DNA of 20,044 bases from Coemansia sp. RSA 1804 (GCA_027578815.1 JANBTH010000345.1:1-20044), one strand, 5' to 3'. Numbered from the stretch's first letter, positions 7,474-16,012 are shown. The notes: generated by a model not told the origin, from the sequence alone. A program made the numbers and translations.

Positions 7474-10400
7474 TCAAACACCAGTCGCTCGCGTACCCTT
7501 TGTTTTGTGTGACGAAATGGCGCTTCCAACGCGCTTGCTGTGTCTTTGCGTTTCAATAATATCCGTTTGAGCCTGTGCAGTCTTTGAAAACGCATTTTCG
7601 AGTGTTGTTTGGCGCTGGCGCGGTCTGCCATCGTCCGCCGTTGCGCTATCCACAATCCTTCTAGCCAGGGGCACAAGCATCTCGTCCACCCTTTGCACAG
7701 ACCATCCGAGCTTCTCACCAAGAAACTGCCGGAGAAGATCCAACCTTGGAAATCCCCACTCAAACCTTGAATCCGAGCTATCGACATTTGGGTGGAAATA
7801 TGCGTGGGCAACCCGCGGGTCTGGGAACGATGCTGGAACACCAGACTTGCGCACAGCTTGTGCCAGTCTACGACGCCGCGTCGTAGCAACAAGCTCCACA
7901 GGCACATCAATTCCTGGAAGAACATCAAGCACAGCATCGCACCAGCGTTTGAATCTTTGAAGTGACTCTAGCACTTTTTGCTCATTGCTAGAATCGCTGC
8001 CATTTGTGTCGCTGTTAGCGCCAGCACCGCTATTACCTAAAGCGCTGCCACCGTTTTCAGAGCCCTCTGTATTAGGCCCAAACTCAGCCAATGCCTCCAT
8101 CGCAAGAACTGGCCCAATTCCCTTGATTCCAACCGTATAGTCGCTGCCCATTAGATATGCCAAAAATACATGGTCGCGCTGTGCGAGATTCGAATCCTCA
8201 AAGACTGCTTCGCTAGAGTACATTTCCACATATTTGTCCTTTTGGAAAAAGTGGCGATATACCAACGTTGGCTTTAAAGAGCTTGAGGCAAACAGAAAAG
8301 AGTCCGAATCGTCAGTCACCATCCCATCAACTAGATCGTTCGCTACCAGAGTCGCGCACTGTGCTTCGGCCTCCATTGGCGCAGTTACGTACGGGATCCC
8401 AAACAAAGTGAGCAGCATCCGTATATCCTCAACCATGTCGTTCTCAATGCCTGATGCATCGCGCTTACTACTCTTCAGCCGCGAGCGCAGTACCTCAAGC
8501 TCGTTTTGCAACTCTGCGCGCATGCTGCCATAAGACATCTTATCTAAGGTCGGCGCTGCTATTGGGTCTTGTGTGCTGGCCTTTAGTTTGTCCAGAAAGC
8601 GAATATACTCGTTCTGTTCGTCCCGCAGAAGCTCGATACGCTCATTTCGAGTGAGGTCCAAATCTTCATCGTCATCGCTGTCTTCATTTACCTCGTTAGC
8701 TATCCCTGGCTTGCCATTTCCATTCGCCGTACTGATAGAACCAACGCCTATAGCAGCGTCACTAACAAGATCAAAATCATCCTCGTCGATACTACCTTCG
8801 CTTCCGCTGTCAATGTTGCGGACCCGCGGCATCCTGTCTGCATCGGCACCGTTCTCCTTGTTCTCATTATCTACACTAATAGGCGCCATGCCAAGATGCC
8901 GCGCCTTTTCGAATATTGTATCATGGTATGCCATACTCTCTGTTGCTTCAGGGACAGAATCCACGCTAATGACGTTATCAACAGGTTGAGACGTATGATT
9001 TCCAATGGGCGGGGATTTCCGGACAGCAACCGCCTGGTCATAACCATCAACAATTCGCTGTTCGCGTGAGGTATGAAGCCCGCTTGATTGGGGACCCTCG
9101 GTCGCATTGCTTCTGTTGCTCTCATTATCACTTTCAGAATCAATGCTCACAACATCCGGAGATCCTTGAATATTCTCTTCCTCTGCTTCAACATCTTGAT
9201 TGTAAACAATTTGTCCGTCCATCGGTACGTCTATATCCTGCTCTCGAGATTGGCGCCATCTTACCGCAAATGTCAAATAGTTGGTCATGAATGTAAGATA
9301 CGAAATTCGTGTGCGTAGCATTCCAAGCTTTCTTGCATGCATCGCATCTGATGCACTCTGTCCCTTGGCTACTGGACTGTCGCTATCTGGATCGCTACCC
9401 ATGTGGAATATGTCTGGTTGCTTGTCAAGCCGCCTATTTGCCCGCCACAAAGCCTCCTGCAACTTATCAAAGTCGGTTTCCAAAAGCCAGCAGCGGATAC
9501 TCTCGTAAATACCGGGGTCGTACCCAGAAACTTGTTGAGGAACAGCGCGCATCCAAACATCCACAAACTCCTCCGCAGACATTGCCAGAATGGCTTGTTC
9601 TTCGCGCTCCCGCTGCAAGTACGCCTCGTCATGTGCCTGTTGAATTTTTTGATCCTGTGAATCCAGCGAATAGTCATAGTCATAGTCGCTGTACACTTCC
9701 TCACCCTCCGGATAGACACCAGCCTCACTACTGTCGCCAATATAGCTGGCTGCACTGCTGGTGCTAATGCTCATGACGTCACCAGCATATGTATCTGTAT
9801 CTGCATTTGCTGATTGCTGCGGCGCATATCCATGGACCTGTGACAAGTCCTCCAAAGTCTGCTCATCTCTCCGTCCTGTCGCTGTGTCTTTGGAATCGTC
9901 CAAACCGTTGCTAAGTGTATTTGAATCTGGTTGAATATTATAACGATCATGCTGTGGATCTGTCGGTACATCCTCAAACTCAACCGAGCTAACGCTATCG
10001 GTGTCATCGGACTCGTTTTCCTCGCTGTCCTGGCTTCCAGCACTGCTGGTATCCAATGTAATGGTCTTTACGACAGATCTGGTATTAGCATCCTTGACAT
10101 CTTCAATGACTTGAGAGTCAGAATTGGCAGAGCCCATTTTAAGAGTCCACCCACCGCCTGCTTCATCACTTTTAATCAACGTGTACTGGCGGTTGCGTTC
10201 AGCGGCAACCCGGCCGCTGGTTTCAACTTGTGTTTTGGCACCAGACTGATCAAGCGTTGTGATCCGGTGTGCATTACCAGTGACTTGCAGCCATTGCTGT
10301 GTTAGGGTGTTTCGCTTAACCAACAGGTCAATTTGCTGTTTGCTGAAATCCATGGCATCCTTGGAGGACTCAAGCATGTGCTGAAGACGGTTGTGAGAGG

Positions 10401-11091
10401 TCTGTCGTGATCTGGTTTTAAGGGCGACAATAATGTCGTGCTGGTCTTCCGGAGATAAAGATTTAAATGCTCCTGACCCAATATCAATCGTGTTAATATC
10501 CGCTGCCCCGCCAAAGGATTCTGGATACTGTGCTGCCAGCGCCACAAGCTGGCGCAGGTCGTCTGGATGCGCCATGCGCAGGTTCCGTTCATTTTCCTCT
10601 CGGGTGGCAAATGCGCTGCGTTGTAACGGCGGAAGCTCGTACTCATCGCGTTTACGTTTCTTTGTCGGGCTGGCTGAGCCATCGCGTTCGTTTTTCCCTA
10701 TCGGAGCGCCTGCTGGGCTTGTCGAGTTGCCTCCCAGAGCGTGTAGCTTGAGTTGTGTCTGAAGAAGCTGGTGGGCGGCGTGCTTGGCGTCTCTGGTCTT
10801 CACATCCTTCATCGCTTGACGCTCGGCTATTGTTATGCGCTTGAGCTCGGGAGCGCCGCCGTCAAACACAAAGACCGGCTTTATACCATAAAACAAAAGT
10901 TTACAGATGCGTCGGTAGAATCCTATAATGTGTGCGTCTTCCAACGGGTTTCCTTCAGCGTCGGTCATTGCCTTCAGCAACTGGTACATCCATATGGAGG
11001 CGTCGATTGCCAGACGCTTGTTTTCCAGCGACTCTAGACGCACCGGACGTGCTGCAGGCTCCAGCAGCGTCCAAAGTCCCTTAACACCCAT
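7474..11091 (-). CDS. RAD2: Rad2/XPG structure-specific endonuclease (nucleotide excision repair)
   Basis: 1205 aa, single exon, beginning MGVKGLW as in the whole XPG/Rad2 class. Human XPG is 1186 aa and yeast Rad2 1031 aa, so length fits. Rad2/XPG makes the 3' incision around bulky DNA lesions and works with TFIIH in repair and transcription. The N-terminal XPG-N nuclease half spans about residues 1-100, with metal-ligand Asp at 30 and 77. A long acidic, Ser-rich spacer (about 105-880) replaces the short linker of FEN1-type enzymes, and in the family binds TFIIH. The XPG-I half starts near 880, with the E-A-E-A-Q-C block (Glu 907 and 909), T-D-D-S-D (Asp 928 and 930) and the G-S-D-Y-T-x-G-I-x-G-I-G-P helix-hairpin motif with Asp 984. 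All expected catalytic acids are present, so the enzyme should be active. The C-terminus is basic and has a degenerate PCNA-binding-like Q-T-T-L-E-N-A-F at 1161-1168. Confidence 0.95.
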   Translation of the reverse strand: MGVKGLWTLLEPAARPVRLESLENKRLAIDASIWMYQLLKAMTDAEGNPLEDAHIIGFYRRICKLLFYGIKPVFVFDGGAPELKRITIAERQAMKDVKTRDAKHAAHQLLQTQLKLHALGGNSTSPAGAPIGKNERDGSASPTKKRKRDEYELPPLQRSAFATREENERNLRMAHPDDLRQLVALAAQYPESFGGAADINTIDIGSGAFKSLSPEDQHDIIVALKTRSRQTSHNRLQHMLESSKDAMDFSKQQIDLLVKRNTLTQQWLQVTGNAHRITTLDQSGAKTQVETSGRVAAERNRQYTLIKSDEAGGGWTLKMGSANSDSQVIEDVKDANTRSVVKTITLDTSSAGSQDSEENESDDTDSVSSVEFEDVPTDPQHDRYNIQPDSNTLSNGLDDSKDTATGRRDEQTLEDLSQVHGYAPQQSANADTDTYAGDVMSISTSSAASYIGDSSEAGVYPEGEEVYSDYDYDYSLDSQDQKIQQAHDEAYLQREREEQAILAMSAEEFVDVWMRAVPQQVSGYDPGIYESIRCWLLETDFDKLQEALWRANRRLDKQPDIFHMGSDPDSDSPVAKGQSASDAMHARKLGMLRTRISYLTFMTNYLTFAVRWRQSREQDIDVPMDGQIVYNQDVEAEEENIQGSPDVVSIDSESDNESNRSNATEGPQSSGLHTSREQRIVDGYDQAVAVRKSPPIGNHTSQPVDNVISVDSVPEATESMAYHDTIFEKARHLGMAPISVDNENKENGADADRMPRVRNIDSGSEGSIDEDDFDLVSDAAIGVGSISTANGNGKPGIANEVNEDSDDDEDLDLTRNERIELLRDEQNEYIRFLDKLKASTQDPIAAPTLDKMSYGSMRAELQNELEVLRSRLKSSKRDASGIENDMVEDIRMLLTLFGIPYVTAPMEAEAQCATLVANDLVDGMVTDDSDSFLFASSSLKPTLVYRHFFQKDKYVEMYSSEAVFEDSNLAQRDHVFLAYLMGSDYTVGIKGIGPVLAMEALAEFGPNTEGSENGGSALGNSGAGANSDTNGSDSSNEQKVLESLQRFKRWCDAVLDVLPGIDVPVELVATTRRRRLAQAVRKSGVPASFPDPRVAHAYFHPNVDSSDSRFEWGFPRLDLLRQFLGEKLGWSVQRVDEMLVPLARRIVDSATADDGRPRQRQTTLENAFSKTAQAQTDIIETQRHSKRVGSAISSHKTKGTRATGV

Positions 11092-11661
11092 GCAAGCAAA
11101 GCAGACGTCGTAGACTACGCGTGTGTTGGCAAGAGACGAGAGCTATACAATAACGAGATAATGCGGCCTGAAGAATGATTTTCCGAAGAAGAACGAAGAA
11201 CGAGAGTGAGTAAATAACGATGGAAATAAAAAAGACGTAGAATTTGCCGCAACGGATGCGAAACAGTGGAGCAAAGCAAGCCAGAGCAGTAGAGGGGGGA
11301 CTAGCGGTGGACAAGGTAAAAGAATAGCCTTCTGGCTCGGTGATGATGAAAGAAAGAAGATATTATTAAGAAATAGGAATAGGAATCGAGGATAAAAGGA
11401 AAGGATGAAAATTTTTGTTCAGCAGGCCAAGAGAAAGAGAGCTTTCTTTTCTTGCTCTGCCCGCAGCATCTTTTTTAGTTGACGCCTTATTGTTGCCGCT
11501 GCGCTTTTCTTTCCACTCAGCCTGAGGCTTGCTTCTGCAGGCTTGACCAGATCAAATTAATGCGCTTTCCCTTTTAATGCCCTCCAATAATGGCATTGGA
11601 GGATTTTAGTCTCGGAATCGCGCATGATTTCTGCCAGCGCTCAACACGTTTTATTTTTCAC
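11092..11661. other. Intergenic region between RAD2 and the cryptic minus-strand locus
   Basis: RAD2 5' region. Purine-rich tracts run from about 11165 to 11450. A perfect 8-bp inverted repeat containing two opposed CCAAT boxes lies at 11581-11602. An AATAAA on the minus strand at 11650-11655 probably belongs to the cryptic locus. A frame running antisense into RAD2 lacks an ATG and is not supported. Confidence 0.5.
11581..11602. repeat. Inverted repeat with paired CCAAT boxes (8-bp stem, 6-base loop)
   Basis: cctccaat, then a 6-base spacer, then attggagg: a perfect inverted repeat whose arms each contain a CCAAT box in opposite orientation. A second overlapping inverted repeat (aatgcc at 11576-11581 with ggcatt at 11592-11597) would form an alternative, exclusive hairpin. 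It lies about 490 bp upstream of the RAD2 start, so it might be a HAP/NF-Y-type site. Function is not demonstrated. Confidence 0.5.
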
Positions 11662-12419
11662 TTATGAAAATGACGACATATGCTTTGCTATTCCTCCTGA
11701 CAGCTCGTGTATCAAGTACTGGAGGAGAATCGTAGCTAAGACTGCACTGGCTCCAAAACGCATATTGGATTTAGGAACGTCGCTGATACTGGCGATACCA
11801 GCACTACGCAGCTGATTCAGAAGATGCCTGAAATGTGCAAGGCGCAGAAAAGCGACATGTTATTTGGCTAGGAGTTTGCCGAGCTTTGAACGACAGCGTG
11901 GTTGATGCGCATGTGGTGGTCGATTTGATGGATGTCCAGTGCAAAGTAATCGGGACAAAAGGGGCAGCGGTACAAATGAATCCCCAGCCGCATCGGACAG
12001 CTGTTTAGCTTTGACGACTCACACATACTGTGCAGCAAAGATCCACTCGTATTCTCTCTTTTTCAAGTAACAAATACACGCCTCTAGAGATTTAGGTGCT
12101 AGGCAGAGTACAGGTTGGAAAGCAGATGTCAAGTTTATTTTGGCTATTTGTACGAATAGACTTCCTTTTTGCGTTATGACAAGTAGTAAAAGACGCGCTG
12201 ACTGGGTAATCGATGTGAAAGCAACATCGTGGATGTAGAAAGCGCAAGATGCGGTTTATAAGCGATTCTATCTCCAAAAAAGCCTCGCCACTCTTGCTGG
12301 GCAAAACTGATAAAAACAGCGTTGTTTTCCGCCCCCATCCTCACTCAGCAGCATGTTTACAGAGGACAAGCGAGAGAGAAAGAAGGAGAGAAAAGACATG
12401 AAGAAAAAGTGGACGACAT
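11662..12419 (-). CDS. Candidate four-exon gene of unknown function, or a decaying gene
   Basis: No long ORF covers this stretch, but short minus-strand frames join through splice sites whose phases agree: exons 12361-12419, 12154-12296, 12029-12098 and 11662-11827, with introns of 64, 55 and 201 nt. Donors are GTAAAC, GTACAA and GTATGT; acceptors are CCCAG, CCTAG and TTTCAG. The joined frame is 438 nt, coding 145 aa with no internal stop. An AATAAA follows the stop by 7 nt. The middle exons encode helix-prone segments (for example E-A-F-L-E-I-E-S-L-I-N-R-I-L-R-F-L and L-K-K-R-E-Y-E-W-I-F). The last exon has an amphipathic helix pattern (G-A-S-A-V-L-A-T-I-L-L-Q-Y-L) with a faint histone-fold feel that I do not trust as homology. 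The first exon is low-complexity and the least certain. Another frame beginning at an ATG at 12338 is an alternative start. I do not recognise the family. Confidence 0.3.
11868..12026 (-). other. Short ORF with a C2H2 zinc-finger signature, inside the longest predicted intron of the cryptic locus
   Basis: A 52-codon ATG-started frame contains Y-x-C-x2-C-x3-F-x8-H-x5-H, which matches the classical C2H2 finger spacing (C-x2-C-x12-H-x5-H). In the best splice model of the surrounding locus this falls in the 201-nt intron. It could instead be an alternative terminal exon: an AG at the end of CTAAACAG would join it in frame to the preceding exon, but with an implausible 28-nt intron. It may also be a remnant of a zinc-finger gene. 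Confidence 0.35.
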
Positions 12420-12981
12420 TGCATCAGCAAACACCGCCAAGCGTCATCCACCCAACCCACTGTGCGCGTTGTGTGCGCCTCTCCATTCTGCGTGTGCTTG
12501 TTTCCTTGCAGTCTTGCTTGCGTTGCTGTATGCATCAGGAACAATTGATCCCTTCTCTCCTTCTTTCGCCTACGGCACAACGAAATGGACATCTTTTTCT
12601 TTTTTTTTCTTCAGAAAGGCAAAGACGAGGCTCACTGCCGTGCAAGGCAATGCAGGGTGCTGTTGTATCCATGTCAGGACAGAGGTGGCAGTGCTGCGAC
12701 AATTCATTAGCTGCAGCATCCCATTCGACATTATTATGCTCTCCCTTGTTCCCTATTGCTTGCGAAAAGAAGTGTATGCAGTCAGAAGCAACCATCATCC
12801 AGCAGAAATAAACAACGCAGCGGTTGCTATTTCCATTTCATTTCGCAAAGACAGCGACATCCGGTTTGAATGGCTTTATTCAATCAGAATGGGGGTCTGG
12901 AACAATAGCAACTACAGAAAATCGACGGCTCCACACGCAAGCTCTCTCTCTCTCTCTCTCTTCCTCTCTCTCTTGCGGCCT
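12420..12981. other. Low-complexity intergenic region downstream of the AAA+ gene
   Basis: No supported gene. It holds pyrimidine-rich stretches (for example the T/C run at about 12591-12614, which ends in a splice-acceptor-like cttcag) and a CT microsatellite at 12942-12974. ATG-started plus-strand frames exist but have skewed, low-complexity composition and overlap the AAA+ exon in antisense. Confidence 0.5.
12942..12974. repeat. CT/GA microsatellite
   Basis: About nine and a half CT units (12942-12960) followed by an imperfect ttcctctctctctt extension. On the minus strand it is a GA repeat directly after the stop codon of the AAA+ gene, so in its 3' UTR. Confidence 0.95.
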
Positions 12982-15309
12982 TTAGAGACTGCTGCCGTAC
13001 TGCATCCGAGAAAGCCCCGTTTCGAAATCACGCATCTCTATGACATCCACGCCCAGCCCGTTTCCTCGCCTCAGGGCCGATAGCCCGGCTTCTCGGAACA
13101 GCTGCTCCAATGCGGCGCCTGTAAATCCATGCGTTGATGATGCAAGTTTCCCAATATTCACATCGTCCGCTAGGCACGACTGGCGCCCCAGCGTCTCCAG
13201 AATGCGAGCCCGATCAATATCCGTTGGCAATCCAACCTCAATGTGCTGATCAAACCTTCCTAAACAAATATTAATAAAGGCGGCGGGTTTAGAGAATCAT
13301 TAAAGTGAGTCAGCCGCAAGTGTCGAGCTGAGTGAAGCGGCCGATGGCACGCGAGATACAGCGACCATAAATCTTCATCATTATGCTTCTAACATCACAG
13401 GATGGATCATCATTCATCGATAAGAAAGATCCAGAATGTTGGCCAGCACAACCCGGCTCTCGCATCGCAACCACCCGTTCCAGCTGTACCACTTTTCCCA
13501 GCAGAAGATAAAAAAGAAAAAGCTCAACTTACCTGGCCGAAGAGCTGCGTCATCGATCTGAGTAATCTTGTTAGTGCATCCAACCACGACCACACGGCTT
13601 GTTCCGTGTATCCCATCCATCTCGTTAAGCAAAGTACTCAGGATGCGCAGCTCCGGACCTCCGACGTGCTCAGTGTGCGTGCTACGTTTTGCAGCCAGCG
13701 AGTCCACCTCGTCAATAAATACTATACACGGCGTTGCTGCCCGCGCCGCCGCAAACAATCGGCGAAGCCTTGCCTCCGTTTCGCCAAGGTACTTTGAAAA
13801 GAGCTCAGAGGAACGGATACTAATGACGCTGCATCCGCTTTCGGAGATCATTGCCAGCGCCATTGCTGTTTTGCCACACCCAGACGGCCCATGGAGAAGA
13901 ATCCCCCTTGGAGCCTTTACGCCAAGACGCGTGCTCGTTTCGCAAGTAGCCAACTGCATCGATTGCTTAAGCTTTTCCACAACCCTTGTGTAGCCACCGA
14001 TGTCAGTCCATTTCTTAGATGGACGTTCGCTCTCAAACTCCACATGCTGCGATGGGCGTACAATTGCTAACGCATAATCAACATCTTCCCAAGCCAGCGG
14101 CTTTGCCTTGTCTCCGGTATCTAAAGAAAGTTGAGACAGAGTACCAAGCAGTCCATCCGGCTCCGGCTCCGTCTTAGATCCATGTTTACGTACTGATATG
14201 CCCTCTTTTTGAATACGCCGTAGTCTGTGCAGGGCAACTTGTCTGCACAGGGCAGTGATGTCGCGGGCAACGTACCCAGCAGCAGAGTTGGCAATGCGTT
14301 CAACAATAGCCGTCGTAGTTTGAAATGCTGGATAAGAGCCATGATCTGTCTTTTTTAGGAGGCCATCGGACCAAAACCGGCGGATGTTACGAAACACAAT
14401 TTCCTTTCGCTGCCACAGTCTTGGCATTGGGACTTCATGACAATGCAGCCTAGGCTCAAGTCGTTTGATAGCGCCGGGCATCTTTGCTAGATCAACACTA
14501 GACTCAAGCACGACAAATACATTTGATGGCAAACGATGCAGAAACCTGGCAAAACAGTTTCCAAGCTCTGTGACGTTCTCTACAATCTCGGTATTTACAA
14601 GAGAGTCAACATGATCCAGCAGCATTGCCACTGGTATTGCAGCAGCAGCAATCCTAGATATCAAATCGTCGAGCGAAGCACTCGTATATGCATTGGCTGG
14701 TTCGGACCCACTGTCGCTGACTATAATTTCGTGCATGTCTCGGTAGATAACAGGAATTCCTGCTCTTTTAAGCGCCTCGTTTATAATGGCAGTCTTGCCG
14801 ACGCCCGAAAACCCATGCACATACGCGATCTGGCGTGCGCCCATACCTATGCAAGCATACAGCTCTTTGGCCGAAAAATACTCGCGAACATTATGTGTCA
14901 AACTGCAGACTATGTCCTCGTACCCAGAGATCAACATATCGGGTTCCAACTTCTTTCGAGTACTAAAGGCAGTACGCTCGATGACTGCACCCGAATCAAC
15001 AGAAGCGATTTGTATGGAATCCGTCGAGATTCTGCTTGTTTCCGCAACAGCAAACACCTCCAGAACTGTGACATCAACCTGCCGACTACCAATGCGCAAT
15101 GACAGGCTCTGGCCGCGTGTAAGGACTGTATTCAGCAGCTGTCTCCTAATAATGGCCTGCCACCTGTTGGGCGAGTACAATTCTGAGCTCTGGGCGTCGG
15201 AAACCAATGCAGCTTGCTCGTCCAACAGACCGAGCCATGGGATCGGAATATCCGCACAATGAGGGCTGTAGACCGAAAGAACAACGTGTCCAAGCCCAAC
15301 AGTAGTCAT
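12982..15309 (-). CDS. Two-domain AAA+ ATPase of the CDC48/AFG2 group (AFG2B/SPATA5L1-like), one intron
   Basis: Exons 13533-15309 and 12982-13259 join to a 684-aa protein; the splice restores the R-P-G-R-F-D motif of the second AAA domain. The ATG at 15309 is the first in frame. An N-domain (about 1-125) precedes D1 and D2. D1 has a Walker A G-F-S-G-V-G-K-T (166-173), but its Walker B ends Asp-His (232-233) instead of Asp-Glu, so it probably binds but does not hydrolyse ATP. D2 is intact: Walker A G-P-S-G-C-G-K-T (474-481), Walker B F-I-D-E (531-534), sensor Asn 580 and arginine fingers 591 and 594. The L-S-T-L-L-N-E-M-D-G block and the short tail after D2 resemble SPATA5L1/AFG2B more than PEX1, PEX6 or NVL. 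AFG2 proteins extract pre-60S maturation factors; that role here is inference. The gene shares its upstream region with the Rdx gene. The AAA+ identity is certain; the subfamily is moderately supported. Confidence 0.85.
13260..13532 (-). other. Spliceosomal intron of the AAA+ ATPase gene (273 nt, phase 1)
   Basis: On the minus strand the intron starts GTAAGT (13532-13527) and ends TTTAG (to 13260). A CTGAC branch-point-like sequence lies about 50 nt before the acceptor, with T/A-rich sequence after it. The exon junction gives codon GGA, and the surrounding residues read L-R-P-G-R-F-D-Q-H, a conserved AAA motif, which proves the splice. Unspliced reading would end at a stop at 13414 and lose the C-terminal lid. 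Confidence 0.93.
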
Positions 15310-15625
15310 TTCGTGCCACAAGTTGTTTGATTACACACGCGTAGGAGAAAGTATGAGCAAGCACCTGGACCGTTTGCTAGCGCGCTATTAATGCTGCCAG
15401 GCCAAGACTCGAAGTGATTCATGCTTCCGCAGTGAGGAACCTAGCCTTGCTGTAACTTGTGGGGTGCATCGGATGACAAATAAGGTGCTTAGAGGATAAT
15501 CTAAAGGGGAGAAACAGAGCGACGTAACTTTTTCACCGCTCTCTTTTCTTTTCGACATTACATTTTTATCTTCACTAGGACTACTTTTATACTTTTTTTC
15601 TTTCGATGTGGATGATACTCTAGCC
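15310..15625. promoter_or_regulatory. Shared divergent promoter region of the AAA+ ATPase and Rdx genes
   Basis: A 316-bp region between two divergent start codons. Toward the Rdx gene it is T-rich with a ttttatac TATA-like element at about 15584-15591 and a pyrimidine run just before the start region. A five-codon upstream ORF directly precedes the Rdx start. No other gene or RNA is visible. Confidence 0.5.
15606..15623 (+). promoter_or_regulatory. Five-codon upstream ORF immediately before the Rdx start
   Basis: ATG TGG ATG ATA CTC TAG ends two bases before the ATG of the Rdx protein (15626). If the transcript starts upstream of 15606, ribosomes would have to reinitiate or scan past it. 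If transcription starts closer to the main ATG, it is irrelevant. Confidence 0.4.
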
Positions 15626-16012
15626 ATGCCGAGCCCTCGCGTCGAAATACACTACTGCACAGGATGTAGGTGGCTGTTGCGTGCGGGATGGACAGCCCAG
15701 GAGCTTCTGACGACGTTTGGCGACATGCTGGGCGAGGTAGCCCTGGTTCCTACAAAAGGCGGCATATTTACGGTGTATGTCGATGGCTACATGGTGTTTG
15801 ACCGTAAAACAGAAGAGAGGTTTCCAGAGATGAAGGAGCTCAAGCAGCTTGTGCGTAACAGGATCTCTCCAGATATGAGTCTCGGCCACAGCGACTCTGC
15901 GGTCAAAAGCCAGCAGCAGCAGCAGCAACAGCAGCCAACAGAAGATACGCAGCAAGAGCTGGGATCCTTCAAGGACGAGCCTAGTGCCGGCGATTCCTGT
16001 CCAAACTACTAG
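15626..16012 (+). CDS. Rdx-family (selenoprotein W/T/H-like) thioredoxin-fold protein with CxxC
   Basis: 128 aa from the ATG at 15626, which is in a good context (gccATG); the same frame extends a few codons upstream only through a GTG. The domain begins at once: a beta strand R-V-E-I-H-Y leads to C-T-G-C (Cys 11 and 14), the redox CxxC of the Rdx fold. The helix W-L-L-R-A-G-W-T-A-Q-E-L-L, a strand containing G-G-I-F-T-V-Y-V-D-G, and a helix ending the domain near residue 80 (F-P-E-M-K-E-L-K-Q-L-V) complete the usual SelW-like layout. The position that is selenocysteine in animal SelW is an ordinary TGT cysteine. Family members are thought to be thiol oxidoreductases; the substrate is unknown. 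The tail has eight consecutive glutamines (96-103) and is probably disordered. No signal peptide is seen, so a cytosolic location is likely. Confidence 0.88.
   Translation: MPSPRVEIHYCTGCRWLLRAGWTAQELLTTFGDMLGEVALVPTKGGIFTVYVDGYMVFDRKTEERFPEMKELKQLVRNRISPDMSLGHSDSAVKSQQQQQQQQPTEDTQQELGSFKDEPSAGDSCPNY
15911..15934 (+). repeat. CAG/CAA repeat encoding an eight-glutamine run
   Basis: Seven CAG codons with one CAA encode Gln 96-103 in the Rdx protein tail, outside the folded domain. Confidence 0.95.

Noticed and set aside
8185..8200. tRNA B-box-like gattcgaatcc sequence
   Set aside because: It lies within the RAD2 coding frame and I see no A box or cloverleaf around it.
11081..11314. 77-codon minus-strand frame with a hydrophobic stretch upstream of RAD2
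   Set aside because: It starts at TTG, overlaps the RAD2 start in another frame and lies in the RAD2 5' UTR region.
12535..12798. 87-codon minus-strand ATG frame with several Cys and His
   Set aside because: The Cys/His spacing matches no zinc-binding pattern, and no splice or promoter context supports it.
12353..12811. 152-codon ATG-started plus-strand frame
   Set aside because: Composition follows purine and pyrimidine tracts, no domain is recognisable, and it overlaps the minus-strand cryptic exon. Kept only as an unsupported possibility.
12322..13083. 253-codon open frame on the plus strand
   Set aside because: It starts at a TTG, has low-complexity Ser/Leu and Phe runs from CT and T tracts, crosses the microsatellite and runs antisense over the second exon of the AAA+ gene.
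13414..13532. C-terminal reading of the AAA+ protein through the intron to a stop at 13414
   Set aside because: It interrupts the conserved R-P-G-R-F-D motif, while splicing GTAAGT to TTTAG restores it exactly.
15656..15669. Possible selenocysteine site in the Rdx CxxC
   Set aside because: Both codons of the motif are TGC and TGT, ordinary cysteine; there is no in-frame TGA.
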